Positions 49,714 through 57,726 of a DNA stretch of 64,000 nucleotides are shown here, piece by piece; positions within the stretch are counted from its first letter, which is position 1, and the number at the start of each line of letters is the position of its first letter. Both the position numbers and the translations under genes were made by a program. A model generated the notes under the pieces. That model searched no databases and was not told where the DNA came from. It saw only the letters and a list, made by a program, of their open reading frames with translations. This stretch comes from Halorubellus litoreus (GTDB lineage Archaea > Halobacteriota > Halobacteria > Halobacteriales > Natrialbaceae), in assembly GCF_037081675.1 (NCBI RefSeq), contig NZ_JAZAQL010000005.1, positions 62,001-126,000 on the forward strand. The letters run 5' to 3'.

Positions 49714-50142
49714 TCAGGCGAGTTCGCCGCGGACCGAGCCGACGCCCGCGGTGAGGATGGTGAGTGCGCCGGCGGAGATCATCGACAGCCCGCGGTACGC
49801 GACGGCGTTCGGGACGGCGACGAGTTCGGGGCCGCCGACGACGCCGCCGAACGCAGCGAACACGGCGATACCGAGCGCGAGGACGACGGTTCCGAGGACG
49901 CCCAGTGTCACCCAGGGACGTTCGACGTACCCGGCCTCGGCGAGGATGCCCGCGACTGCGCCCGTGAACATCAGGAATCCGACGACCGTGAACACGAACA
50001 CGCCGACGACGACGCCGACCTCGGCGATGGCGAGCCCGAACGCGACGAACATCGGCCAGAGACTCGCGGAGGGCTTGTGGTCGGTGACGGCGCGATTCCC
50101 CTCGCCGCTCGCGGCCCCGTCGTCGACCCCTTCGTTTGCCAT
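49714..50142 (-). CDS. Small membrane protein, DUF7541-like (cox cluster)
   Basis: A 142-residue protein with four hydrophobic helices, starting SLWPMFVAFGLAIAEVGVVV and VFTVVGFLMFTGAVAGILAE, then LGVLGTVVLALGIAVFAAFG. The first 27 residues are polar and acidic. The pattern matches haloarchaeal cox-cluster proteins. It is in line with the DUF6684-like gene and coxA, 93 bp upstream. Function unknown; oxidase assembly or a structural part is likely. Confidence 0.7.
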   Translation of the reverse strand: MANEGVDDGAASGEGNRAVTDHKPSASLWPMFVAFGLAIAEVGVVVGVFVFTVVGFLMFTGAVAGILAEAGYVERPWVTLGVLGTVVLALGIAVFAAFGGVVGGPELVAVPNAVAYRGLSMISAGALTILTAGVGSVRGELA

Positions 50143-50263
50143 ACGTCGCCGTTGGAGGTTCAGGCATAAACACGTCACGGAACGCCACAGGCGCCGGTTC
50201 CGACGGCACCGAGGTCGCTCGCGGCACGTGGCGGTCGTGCGGTCGTCGCGCCGTTAACCACGA

Positions 50264-50272
50264 CATATTAAG
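50264..50272 (+). promoter_or_regulatory. TATA box of the thiolase-DUF35 operon
   Basis: CATATTAAG is centred about 28 bp before the ATG at 50296. This supports that start rather than the in-frame codon at 50272, which overlaps the box. Confidence 0.6.
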
Positions 50273-50295
50273 TGGTCGATGGCGAAGTTCAGGCC

Positions 50296-51465
50296 ATGTC
50301 AGGTGTACGAGTGGCTGGCGTCGGGTTGACGGCGTTCGGCGCGTCCCCGGAACGCACGGGCCGGGACCTCTTCGCGGAGGCTGGCTGTGACGCGCTCGCG
50401 GACGCTGGCGTCGACCGGGACGACGTGGAGGCGCTCCTCTACGGGAACTTCATGGGAGAGCTCGCAGAACACCAAGGCCATCAGGGGCCGCTGATGGCGG
50501 AGGCCGTGGGTATCGACGCGCCGGCGACGCGCTTCGAGGCGGCGTGTGCGTCCTCCGGGGTCGCGGTCCGCGAGGGCGTCAAGCGCGTCCGGAACGGCGA
50601 ATCGGACGTCCTCGTGGTCGGTGGCACCGAGCGGATGACGAACCTGGGGACGGCGGGTGCGACGGAGGCGCTCGCGATCGCCGCGGACGACCTCTGGGAG
50701 GTCCGCGCGGGGATGACGTTCCCGGGGGCGTACGCGTTGATGGCGCAGGCGTACTTCGCGGAGTACGGCGGGACGCGCGAGGACCTCGCCGCCATCGCGG
50801 TGAAGAACCACGAGCACGCGCTGAACAACGAGAAAGCGCAGTACCAGCGCGCGATCGACGTGGAGACCGTCATCGACGCGCCGATGGTCTCCGAGCCGCT
50901 CGGGCTGTACGACTCCTGCCCGATCAGTGACGGGGCGGCTGCGGTCGTCCTGGTGAGCGACGAGTTCGCGGCCGAGCACGACCTGGACGCGTCGGTCGCC
51001 ATCACGGGCACCGGCCAGGGTGGCGACCTGATGGCGCTCCACGACCGCGAGTACCTCGCGCGGTCGCCGGCGGCGGACGAGGCCGCCGAGGAGGCGTACG
51101 CGGACGCCGGCGTGACGCCCGCGGACGTCGACGTCGCGGAGGTCCACGACTGCTTCACGATCGCGGAGGTGCTCGCGCTCGAGTCGCTCGGGCTCTGCGA
51201 GGTCGGCGAAGGCGTCACTGCGGCCGCGGACGGTCGGACGACGAAGGACGGCGAGATGCCCGTGAACCTCTCGGGTGGCCTGAAAGCGAAGGGGCACCCG
51301 GTCGGGGCGACGGGCGCGAGTCAGATCTGCGAGCTCGCGATGCTCCTCCGCGGCGACCACCCGAACAGCGACGCGGTCGCGGACGCGGACACCGGGCTCG
51401 CGCACAACGCCGGTGGCACCGTCGCGTCTGCCGTGGTTCACGTGCTCGAGGTGATGGAGTCATGA
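50296..51465 (+). CDS. Thiolase family protein (SCP-x/acetyl-CoA acetyltransferase type)
   Basis: A 389-residue thiolase. The nucleophile is C84 in FEAACASSGVAV. The second half has EVHDCFTIAEVLALESLGL and GGLKAKGHPVGATGASQICE with the catalytic His. The last Cys-containing motif of biosynthetic thiolases is replaced by HNAGGT, typical of SCP-x-like members. It pairs with a DUF35 zinc-ribbon/OB protein, as in archaeal thiolase-HMG-CoA systems where DUF35 bridges acyl channeling. The stop overlaps that gene by 4 bp. Acetoacetyl-CoA formation or fatty-acid cleavage are both possible. Confidence 0.88.
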   Translation: MSGVRVAGVGLTAFGASPERTGRDLFAEAGCDALADAGVDRDDVEALLYGNFMGELAEHQGHQGPLMAEAVGIDAPATRFEAACASSGVAVREGVKRVRNGESDVLVVGGTERMTNLGTAGATEALAIAADDLWEVRAGMTFPGAYALMAQAYFAEYGGTREDLAAIAVKNHEHALNNEKAQYQRAIDVETVIDAPMVSEPLGLYDSCPISDGAAAVVLVSDEFAAEHDLDASVAITGTGQGGDLMALHDREYLARSPAADEAAEEAYADAGVTPADVDVAEVHDCFTIAEVLALESLGLCEVGEGVTAAADGRTTKDGEMPVNLSGGLKAKGHPVGATGASQICELAMLLRGDHPNSDAVADADTGLAHNAGGTVASAVVHVLEVMES

Positions 51466-51854
51466 GCGGCGACGAGGACGTGGCGGACGCCGGCTACGAC
51501 GAGTGGATCGACGCCGTCCGCGCGGGCGAGGGCTACTATCTGTCGTGCGAGAACGACCACGGGTCGCTGCCGCCGCGGCGCGTCTGCCCGCACTGCGGGT
51601 CGCTCGACATCGAGGAGACGCCGCTGCCCGACAGCGGCGAACTGAAGACGTTCACGATAACGCACGTCGCGACGCCGAACTTCGCGGACGACACGCCGTA
51701 CGCGGTCGGTATCGCGCGGTTCGGCGACGTCCGCGTCACCGGCCAGCTACGGGACGTCGACGTAGAGGACGTGGAGGTCGGGATGCAGGTCGCCATCGAC
51801 GTCGCCGAGACCGAGACGACGGGCGACGACCTCGTCGTGTTCCGGTCGCAGTAA
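51462..51854 (+). CDS. DUF35 zinc-ribbon/OB-fold acyl-CoA-binding protein
   Basis: A 130-residue thiolase partner. The rubredoxin-like zinc ribbon uses C29, C42 and C45 (YLSCENDHGS, RRVCPHCGSL), with one position normally Cys occupied by other residues near H33. The OB fold covers 60-130 (ELKTFTITHVATPNFADDTP). In archaea such proteins hold CoA esters between thiolase and HMG-CoA synthase. Coupled to the thiolase by ATGA. Confidence 0.9.
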   Translation: MSGDEDVADAGYDEWIDAVRAGEGYYLSCENDHGSLPPRRVCPHCGSLDIEETPLPDSGELKTFTITHVATPNFADDTPYAVGIARFGDVRVTGQLRDVDVEDVEVGMQVAIDVAETETTGDDLVVFRSQ

Positions 51855-51887
51855 GGGAAGGCCGCTTCTCGCGTTCAGTTCTTGTAG

Positions 51888-52880
51888 TCAGTTCTCGCGT
51901 TCGACGGCGACGCGGTCGGCGTCGACCTCGCGGTCCAGGTCGAGGTCGTCGGCGAGCCCGTCGAGGAACGCGTCCGGGTGCTCGTCGTGCGGGAGGAGTG
52001 CGGCGTAGTCGACGACGACGAGCTTCGCGTTCGCGTCGTCCGCGAGCGTCCGGCCCTCTGCGAGCGGCGTGATGTCTGCTTCGCGCCCCCAGACGAGCGT
52101 CGTCGGGACGTCGAGCGCGGCGATGGCCGGGCCGAGGTCGAGGTCGCTGTCGAGGTACCCCGAGACGAACGACGCGGGCGCGAACCGCGCGCCGGATTGG
52201 TGCGTGGTCTGCCAGTCGTACCGTTTGCGTTCGGTCGAGTACGCGTCGGCGTCGTAGTACGAGTGGTCGTCGCTGAAGTACTCGAGCGACCGCTCGCTCG
52301 CGACGGCGTCGAAGAGGAGCGTCCCGAGGACCGGCGCACGGAACGCCTTCCTGACGAGGGGTTTCTCGCCGCCCGGCATCGTCGACGCCGTCGGCGACAC
52401 GAGCACGAGCCGCGAGACGTCGACGTCGTCCTCGCCGGCGGCGGCGACCGCGTACGCGCTCGAGAGCGACGACGCGAGCACGGTCGCGTCCTCGCCGGCG
52501 ACGTCCCGGAGGAACGCGGCGAGGTACGCCTCGTAGTGCTCGTTCGTGTACTCGATGGGTGGACGCTCCGAGCGCCCGAACCCGGGGAGGTCGGGGGCGA
52601 GGACGTGGTAGTCCTCGGCGAGCGCTTCGGCGATGGCGACGAACTCGTTGCTCGACGCGGCCGCGTTCACGCCGTGCACGAGGACGAGCGTCGGGTGCTC
52701 GGGATTCCCGAGGTCCGTGTAGTACGTGTCGATGCCGCGCCACCGGTACGTCTCGCCCGTTCCGGGAAGCGGTCGTGGGAGGTCACCGGCCTTCCGTCTG
52801 AGCGCGCGGTCGACGAGGACACCTGCACCGACTGCACCGACCGCGCCTACCGTGGCGTACGCCGCTTTCTTCAGTTTCAT
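51888..52880 (-). CDS. Alpha/beta hydrolase, membrane-anchored
   Basis: A 330-residue alpha/beta hydrolase. The N-terminus MKLKKAAYATVGAVGAVGAG is one helix, an anchor or uncleaved signal. The oxyanion region is LVLVHGVNAAASSNEF near 73, and LAPDLPGFGRSERP near 100 is typical. The nucleophile elbow reads VLASSLSSAYA, lacking the usual G-x-S-x-G glycines. Candidate acid and base are D in READITPL and His in LLPHDEHPDAF. Epoxide hydrolase, esterase or lipase cannot be told apart. Met at 52880 is the first codon with family character. Confidence 0.8.
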   Translation of the reverse strand: MKLKKAAYATVGAVGAVGAGVLVDRALRRKAGDLPRPLPGTGETYRWRGIDTYYTDLGNPEHPTLVLVHGVNAAASSNEFVAIAEALAEDYHVLAPDLPGFGRSERPPIEYTNEHYEAYLAAFLRDVAGEDATVLASSLSSAYAVAAAGEDDVDVSRLVLVSPTASTMPGGEKPLVRKAFRAPVLGTLLFDAVASERSLEYFSDDHSYYDADAYSTERKRYDWQTTHQSGARFAPASFVSGYLDSDLDLGPAIAALDVPTTLVWGREADITPLAEGRTLADDANAKLVVVDYAALLPHDEHPDAFLDGLADDLDLDREVDADRVAVEREN

Positions 52881-53007
52881 ATCCTGACATACGACGTGGA
52901 GCCTCTTGAACGCCGTGCCGACTCGCCGCCAGAAGACACCGACGGAGCCACGAAACCTGCACTCCAATGGCACGCAGACGTCCCGCTTCCGACAGGAACC
53001 CGAGCCG

Positions 53008-54066
53008 TCAGTCCTCGCGTTCGAGACACGCCGCGACCGGGTCGAGGACCTCGTCCGCGATACTGTACGGGTCGGTGTCGCCGTCGAGCACGCGCTCCGC
53101 GAGCGCGTCCACGCCACCGTGCTCGGCGATCTCGTCCTCGACGAGCGCGCCCGCGTCCTCGCGGAGCAACGTCCGGATCTCCTCGGCGGTCCGCTGCCGT
53201 CGCTTCGCATCTATCTGCCCGGTGTCCTCCAGCCAGTCCGCGTGCGCCTGGAGGGTGTCGAGGAACTCGTCGACGCCCTCGCCGGTCGTCGCCACCGTCT
53301 CCAGCACCGGCGTCTCCCACGGCTCCGGCGCATCCTCGCTCCCGTCGCCCTTCTCGGGCATATCGACTTCCGTGTCGACGCCCATCCCGTGATGGCCGGC
53401 GGCGACGCTCACGTGCCCGTCGTCCATGTGCACCATCTCCTCTAGCTCCTGGACGGTGCGGTCCGCGCCGTCCATGTCGGCCTTGTTCACGGCGAACACG
53501 TCCGCTATCTCGAGGATACCAGCTTTGAGCATCTGGACGTTGTCGCCCGAACCCGGCGGAACGAGGACCACGACGGTGTCCGCGGCCTGCACGATGTCGA
53601 TCTCGTTCTGGCCGGCACCGACGGTCTCGATGATGACCTTGTCCTTCCCGAACGCGTCCAATGCCTTCACGGCATCCGCGGTCGCCGTCGACAACCCGCC
53701 GAGGCTTCCCCTAGCCGACATCGACCGGAAGAACACGTCCATGTCGCCGACGTTCGACGCCATCCGGATGCGGTCACCGAGCACTGCGCCACCCGTGTAC
53801 GGCGACGACGGGTCGATGGCGACGATACCGACGGTGAGGCCGCGGTCGCGGTACGCCTTCGCGACCTTGTCGACGAGCGTCGACTTCCCCGCGCCCGGAC
53901 TCCCCGTGATACCGATGACGTCCGCATCGCCCGTGTGCTCGTAGAGCCCGGACACGAGGTCGCGGTAGCCCTCCTGGCGGTTCTCGATTCTCGTGATCGC
54001 TCTCGCGAGCGCACGATGCTTCCCCTCGAGGATGCCGTCGAGCAGTTCCTGCGTCGACAGCGTCAT
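53008..54066 (-). CDS. meaB: Methylmalonyl-CoA mutase-associated GTPase
   Basis: A 352-residue G3E-family GTPase that protects and reloads methylmalonyl-CoA mutase with intact adenosylcobalamin. P-loop G55SPGAGKST63 follows the N-terminal arm, then VAIDPSSPYTGGAVLGDRIR, IIETVGAGQNEIDI and FAVNKADMDG (G4). The acidic region near residues 215-245 is a loop insertion with GVDTEVDMPEKGDGSED. The start overlaps the mutase B12-binding subunit stop by 4 bp, so the two act together. Confidence 0.94.
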   Translation of the reverse strand: MTLSTQELLDGILEGKHRALARAITRIENRQEGYRDLVSGLYEHTGDADVIGITGSPGAGKSTLVDKVAKAYRDRGLTVGIVAIDPSSPYTGGAVLGDRIRMASNVGDMDVFFRSMSARGSLGGLSTATADAVKALDAFGKDKVIIETVGAGQNEIDIVQAADTVVVLVPPGSGDNVQMLKAGILEIADVFAVNKADMDGADRTVQELEEMVHMDDGHVSVAAGHHGMGVDTEVDMPEKGDGSEDAPEPWETPVLETVATTGEGVDEFLDTLQAHADWLEDTGQIDAKRRQRTAEEIRTLLREDAGALVEDEIAEHGGVDALAERVLDGDTDPYSIADEVLDPVAACLERED

Positions 54067-54479
54067 CGCTCGGGCGCGTTCTCGCGGACGAACTCGATGG
54101 TCTGCTCCATCGACGTCCCCGGACCGAACACCTCGGCGACCCCGAGTTCCTTGAGGTGCGCTTTGTCCTCGTCGGGGACGACGCCGCCGACGAGGATGAG
54201 CGTGTCCTCGAACGCGTCGTACTCTTTGAGGCCGTCGATGACCTTCGGCACGAGCGTGTTGTGCGCGCCCGAGAGGATGCTGATCCCGATGACGTCGACG
54301 TCCTCCTGGACCGCCGCCTGTACGATCTCGTCGGGCGCCTTGTGGAGCCCCGAGTAGATGACCTCGAATCCGGCGTCGCGGAACGCCCGCGCGATGACGT
54401 GCGCGCCGCGGTCGTGCCCGTCGAGGCCGACCTTCGCGACGAGGCAGCGAATGGACCGCTCCTCCTGGCTCTGACTCAT
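54063..54479 (-). CDS. mcmA2: Methylmalonyl-CoA mutase, B12-binding subunit
   Basis: A 138-residue cobalamin-binding domain. The base-off motif is D20GH22DRG25 in VGLDGHDRGAHVIA, with SILSGAH near 80 and GGVVPDED near 110. It completes the mutase whose barrel subunit is at 39598-41298. Met at 54479 is set by conserved start and by a TATA-like TTAAAGTAAAAC about 28 bp upstream on this strand. Coupled to meaB by ATGA. Confidence 0.94.
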   Translation of the reverse strand: MSQSQEERSIRCLVAKVGLDGHDRGAHVIARAFRDAGFEVIYSGLHKAPDEIVQAAVQEDVDVIGISILSGAHNTLVPKVIDGLKEYDAFEDTLILVGGVVPDEDKAHLKELGVAEVFGPGTSMEQTIEFVRENAPER

Positions 54480-54502
54480 GAACGACTGTTCCCTTCCGGC
54501 AG

Positions 54503-54514
54503 GTTTTACTTTAA
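54503..54514 (-). promoter_or_regulatory. TATA-like box of mcmA2-meaB
   Basis: On the minus strand TTAAAGTAAAAC lies about 28 nt before the ATG at 54479, in an otherwise GC-rich spacer. Confidence 0.5.
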
Positions 54515-54702
54515 CGGAAGCACGACACCCTGTACGGGTAGGGGTTCTCGGTGGGACCGGCCCACCAGCGGTTCCAGCGCCGACAGCGACCGCCAGGGAC
54601 GACGCCGCCGACAGCGACGCGACCAGCGCTGGCCGCGCGTCGTCGGCGTCGAGTGGCCCGGAATGCAAAAGCAATTACTCGCGCTCTCCCTAGCGCCGCT
54701 CG

Positions 54703-55326
54703 ATGACGGAAACGACGACACCGCCGCTCCGGGACCTGAAGGGGTCGGTGCGGTCGCTGACTATCGTGCTCACGGTCGTCGGGTACGCGCTCGTGCTCGG
54801 AACGCTCTACCTCGGGCTCCCCATCTACCCCGACATCGGGCTGGACACGGTGAACGCGTTGAGCGACGCTATCGCGGTGATAAACACGCTCGCGACGACG
54901 TGTCTCGTCCTCGGCTGGATCGAGATCCGGCGTGGGAACGTCGATCGGCACCGCGCACTCATGGGTGGGGCGTTCGCACTCATCCTCGTGTTCCTCGTGC
55001 TCTACCTCCTGAAGACCGGCGGTGGCGGCACGAAGGAGATCGCGCTCGAACCCGGTGCGCTCTACTACTCGTACCTCGCGATGCTCGCAATCCACATCCT
55101 GCTCTCCATCGTCTCCGTCCCCGTCGTGCTGTACGCCATCCTGCTGGGCGTCACGCACACGCCACGGGAACTCCGCCAGGAGACCCCGCACCGGAAGGTG
55201 GGCCGCATCGCCGCGGGCGCGTGGATCCTCTCGCTCTCGCTCGGCGTCGTCACGTACCTCATGCTGAACCACATCTACGGCTTCGAGTTCGTGAAGGCGG
55301 TCGTCGCGGTTCCGCTCCCCGTCTGA
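54703..55326 (+). CDS. DUF420 membrane protein
   Basis: A 207-residue protein with five hydrophobic helices. The early DLKGSVRSLTIVLTVVGYAL, the conserved INTLATTCLVLGWIEIRRGN (loop with basic residues) and YLAMLAIHILLSIVSVPVVL identify DUF420, a family linked to cytochrome oxidase assembly and often found near cox genes. The C-terminus has TYLMLNHIYG with a conserved His. It is divergent from mcmA2. Role in oxidase assembly is by family association. Confidence 0.85.
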   Translation: MTETTTPPLRDLKGSVRSLTIVLTVVGYALVLGTLYLGLPIYPDIGLDTVNALSDAIAVINTLATTCLVLGWIEIRRGNVDRHRALMGGAFALILVFLVLYLLKTGGGGTKEIALEPGALYYSYLAMLAIHILLSIVSVPVVLYAILLGVTHTPRELRQETPHRKVGRIAAGAWILSLSLGVVTYLMLNHIYGFEFVKAVVAVPLPV

Positions 55327-55329
55327 GGC

Positions 55330-55393
55330 GGTGACGACTCGCGGTGACTGCTCGCGATGACGGCTCGCGGTGACGGCTCGCAACGACGACCCG
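55330..55393. repeat. Four to five 13-bp tandem repeats
   Basis: Units GGTGACGACTCGC, GGTGACTGCTCGC, GATGACGGCTCGC and GGTGACGGCTCGC run in tandem from 55330 to 55381, with a decayed fifth copy to 55393. They lie between the DUF420 stop and the nucS promoter. Not coding in a conserved frame (13 is not a multiple of 3). Confidence 0.75.
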
Positions 55394-55405
55394 TTCCGGC
55401 AACGG

Positions 55406-55416
55406 ATAGGTTTTTA
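55406..55416 (+). promoter_or_regulatory. TATA-like box of nucS
   Basis: ATAGGTTTTTA lies about 30 bp before the GTG at 55442, the best promoter match in this spacer, and supports the GTG start. Confidence 0.5.
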
Positions 55417-55441
55417 CTGGTGCCTCGGGTATCGAGTCGTC

Positions 55442-56209
55442 GTGACTGTCGAACGCTTCGCGTCCCCGGACGCGGCCACCGTCGCTCGCGTCGTCGGCGA
55501 CGGGCTCCGCGAGGGCGCGGTCGTCTCCATCGAGGCCGAGTGCGAGGTCGAGTACGACGGACGCTCGGGCGGCTACCTCGGGCCGGGCGACCGTCTCGTC
55601 GTCTGCAAGCCCGACGGGACGCTCCTCGTGCATCGGCCCTCGGGCCACAAGCCCGTGAACTGGATGCCCGGTGGCGCCACCATCAAGCTCGAACCGGGCG
55701 AGAGCGACGAGGACGCGCCGTTGCTGTACGCGCGCCGGTCGAACCCGAACGAGTTCCTGCGCGTGTACCTCCAGGACGTCTACTCGGTGTCGCGGTTCGA
55801 CGCCGAGGACGCCGTCGAGTACCAGGAGCGCGGCACCGAGGCGGAGATGCACGAGTACATCGAGTCGAACCCCGAGACTGCGCTCGAGGCCGGTATCCGC
55901 ATCGTCGAGCACGAGCGCGAGACCCAGTACGGCTACCTCGACTTCTTCGCACAGGATGCGGACGGGACGCCGGTCGTCGTCGAGGTGAAGCGCCGGCAGG
56001 CGACGCTGAACCACTTCGACCAGCTGAAGCGCTACATGGAGCTCTACCGCGAGTCCAACCCGGAGGTCCGGGGGATGCTCGTCGCGCCGTCGACGAGCGA
56101 CCGCGTGAAGCGCGCGCTCCGCGACAACGACATGGAGTTCGTGCGACTCGCCGAGTTCGACGTCGAGACCCGCGAAGCCTCCGAGACGACGCTCACCGAC
56201 TTCTCCTGA
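55442..56209 (+). CDS. nucS: Endonuclease NucS (mismatch/branched DNA)
   Basis: A 255-residue endonuclease of the NucS/EndoMS family, which cleaves mismatched or flapped DNA and works with the sliding clamp. The N-terminal barrel includes VVCKPDGTLLVHRPSGHKPV and the base-stacking NW. The C-terminal nuclease has D167 in GYLDFFAQ, and E181VK183 in VVVEVKRRQA. The last residues TTLTDFS may be a clamp-binding tail. GTG at 55442 fits the family start and the promoter. It is alone on its transcript. Confidence 0.93.
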   Translation: MTVERFASPDAATVARVVGDGLREGAVVSIEAECEVEYDGRSGGYLGPGDRLVVCKPDGTLLVHRPSGHKPVNWMPGGATIKLEPGESDEDAPLLYARRSNPNEFLRVYLQDVYSVSRFDAEDAVEYQERGTEAEMHEYIESNPETALEAGIRIVEHERETQYGYLDFFAQDADGTPVVVEVKRRQATLNHFDQLKRYMELYRESNPEVRGMLVAPSTSDRVKRALRDNDMEFVRLAEFDVETREASETTLTDFS

Positions 56210-56312
56210 CGCCGGCATCGTCACCGAGTTCTGCCGCTGGCGCCGGACGCTCTGGCGTCGCTCGCGCACGACCGGGGGAACGAATTAACCCGCGGCGCCC
56301 TCCTGTACTGAC

Positions 56313-56909
56313 ATGAACGGTCCCACGCGGCGAGCGGTCCTCTCCTCGGTCGGCGCCGGCGCACTCGCCGGCCTCGCGGGGTGTCTGAGCACGGGTAGCG
56401 GGAACGGCGACCCGACCGATGGCGACGGCGCCGGCGATGGCGGCAGCGGCGACGGTAGCAGCGGCGACGGTGGCTCGAGCACGGACTGGCGGGACATCAC
56501 GCTGACGACGGTCCGCGGCGACGAGTCGTTCACCATCGCCGACCTCGCAGCCGACGGGCCGGTGCTCGTGGAAACGTTCGCGGTCTGGTGCTCGAACTGT
56601 CTCCGCCAGCAGAAGACGATGATCGACTTCCACGACGCGAACCCGGACGTGACGACCGTCGCGGTCGACATCGACCCGAACGAGGACGCGAAGAAGGTCC
56701 GCGACCACGCCGAGAAGCACGGGTTCGACTGGCGGTACGCGGTCGCCCCCGGCGAATGGACGAAGTCGGTGACGAGCGAGTTCGGGTCGTCGATGGCGAA
56801 CGCGCCGTCGGTCCCGATGCTCCGCATGTGCGGGCCCGACGACGTCGAACGCTTGAAGGACGGCCAGAAGTCCGTCGAGTTCCTCGAGTCCGCGCTCGAG
56901 GACTGCTAG
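56313..56909 (+). CDS. Thioredoxin-like Tat lipoprotein
   Basis: A 198-residue exported TlpA/ResA-like protein. The signal MNGPTRRAVLSSVGAG is twin-arginine type with lipobox LAGC at Cys24. A Gly/Asp/Ser-rich linker (30-58) leads to the thioredoxin fold with the active site WC93SNC96 and VDIDPNEDAKKVRDHAEKHG. The usual cis-proline loop is NAPSVPML. It probably reduces or oxidises cysteines of surface proteins, with electrons supplied by the CcdA encoded 2 bp downstream. Confidence 0.88.
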   Translation: MNGPTRRAVLSSVGAGALAGLAGCLSTGSGNGDPTDGDGAGDGGSGDGSSGDGGSSTDWRDITLTTVRGDESFTIADLAADGPVLVETFAVWCSNCLRQQKTMIDFHDANPDVTTVAVDIDPNEDAKKVRDHAEKHGFDWRYAVAPGEWTKSVTSEFGSSMANAPSVPMLRMCGPDDVERLKDGQKSVEFLESALEDC

Positions 56910-56911
56910 CC

Positions 56912-57703
56912 GTGCTCGCCGTCGCCCTCCAGCTCGGGTTCGAGCTTCCGGCGGGCGTCGCGCCGTTCGTCGAAGCGTTCGTCGTCGGCGTCCTCACGCC
57001 GCTGACGGCGGCGTGCGCGCTCCCGCTCTACCCGGGTTTCCTCTCGTATCTCGCGCGCAGCGACCGCGGTGGCTCTGGAACGAGCGGCGATGCGAGCAGC
57101 GTCGCCGCGAACCCAACCGCGAGCGACGGCGGCGCGTCGCGGTCGTCGCTCGGCCTCGGCCTCGCGGTCGTCGCGGGCGTCGTCGCGTTCATGGGCGCGG
57201 TCGGCCTCGTGTTCGCGTACTTCCTCCAGGAGTCGTTGACGACCGTCGTCGAGATCGTCTCCCCCGCCGCGTTCGCGGTGCTGCTCGTCCTCGGCGTCGC
57301 GCTCGCGCTCGACCACGACGCCGTCGACCGCCTCCCCGGCCTCGACCCCCCGGAGACCGGGAACGCCTACGGGTCCGCGTTCGTCTACGGGCTGTTCTTC
57401 GGCGGTATCGTCCTCCCCTGTAACCCCGGGTTCATCGCGCTGTTCTTCGCCCGGACGCCCATCCTCTTCGACTCCCCCATCGCGGGATTCGCGGGCTTCC
57501 TCGTGTTCGGCCTCGGGATGGGTGCGCCACTGCTCGCGTTCGCCGCCGTCTCAGAAGCCCGCGGTCGCGCCGTCACGCGCGCACTCGCCCGGAACGCCGG
57601 CCTCGTCAACCGCATCACGGGCGTCGTGATGGTCGCCGTCGCCGCCTACTACCTCGTCGTCGTCTTCGACGTCGCGGGAATCGGTAGCCTGCTCGGGCTC
57701 TGA
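56912..57703 (+). CDS. ccdA: CcdA-type thiol-disulfide membrane transporter
   Basis: A 263-residue membrane protein with six helices. The paired redox cysteines are C35 in LTAACALPLYPG and the one in IVLPCNPGFIALFF. It carries reducing power across the membrane to the thioredoxin-like partner encoded directly upstream, as in cytochrome c maturation. A polar loop (about 49-75) with Ser/Gly/Ala separates helices 1 and 2. GTG at 56912 starts 2 bp after the partner stop, so the two are co-transcribed. Confidence 0.9.
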   Translation: MLAVALQLGFELPAGVAPFVEAFVVGVLTPLTAACALPLYPGFLSYLARSDRGGSGTSGDASSVAANPTASDGGASRSSLGLGLAVVAGVVAFMGAVGLVFAYFLQESLTTVVEIVSPAAFAVLLVLGVALALDHDAVDRLPGLDPPETGNAYGSAFVYGLFFGGIVLPCNPGFIALFFARTPILFDSPIAGFAGFLVFGLGMGAPLLAFAAVSEARGRAVTRALARNAGLVNRITGVVMVAVAAYYLVVVFDVAGIGSLLGL

Positions 57704-57726
57704 GCCGGCTGCCGTAGCACGCGGTC

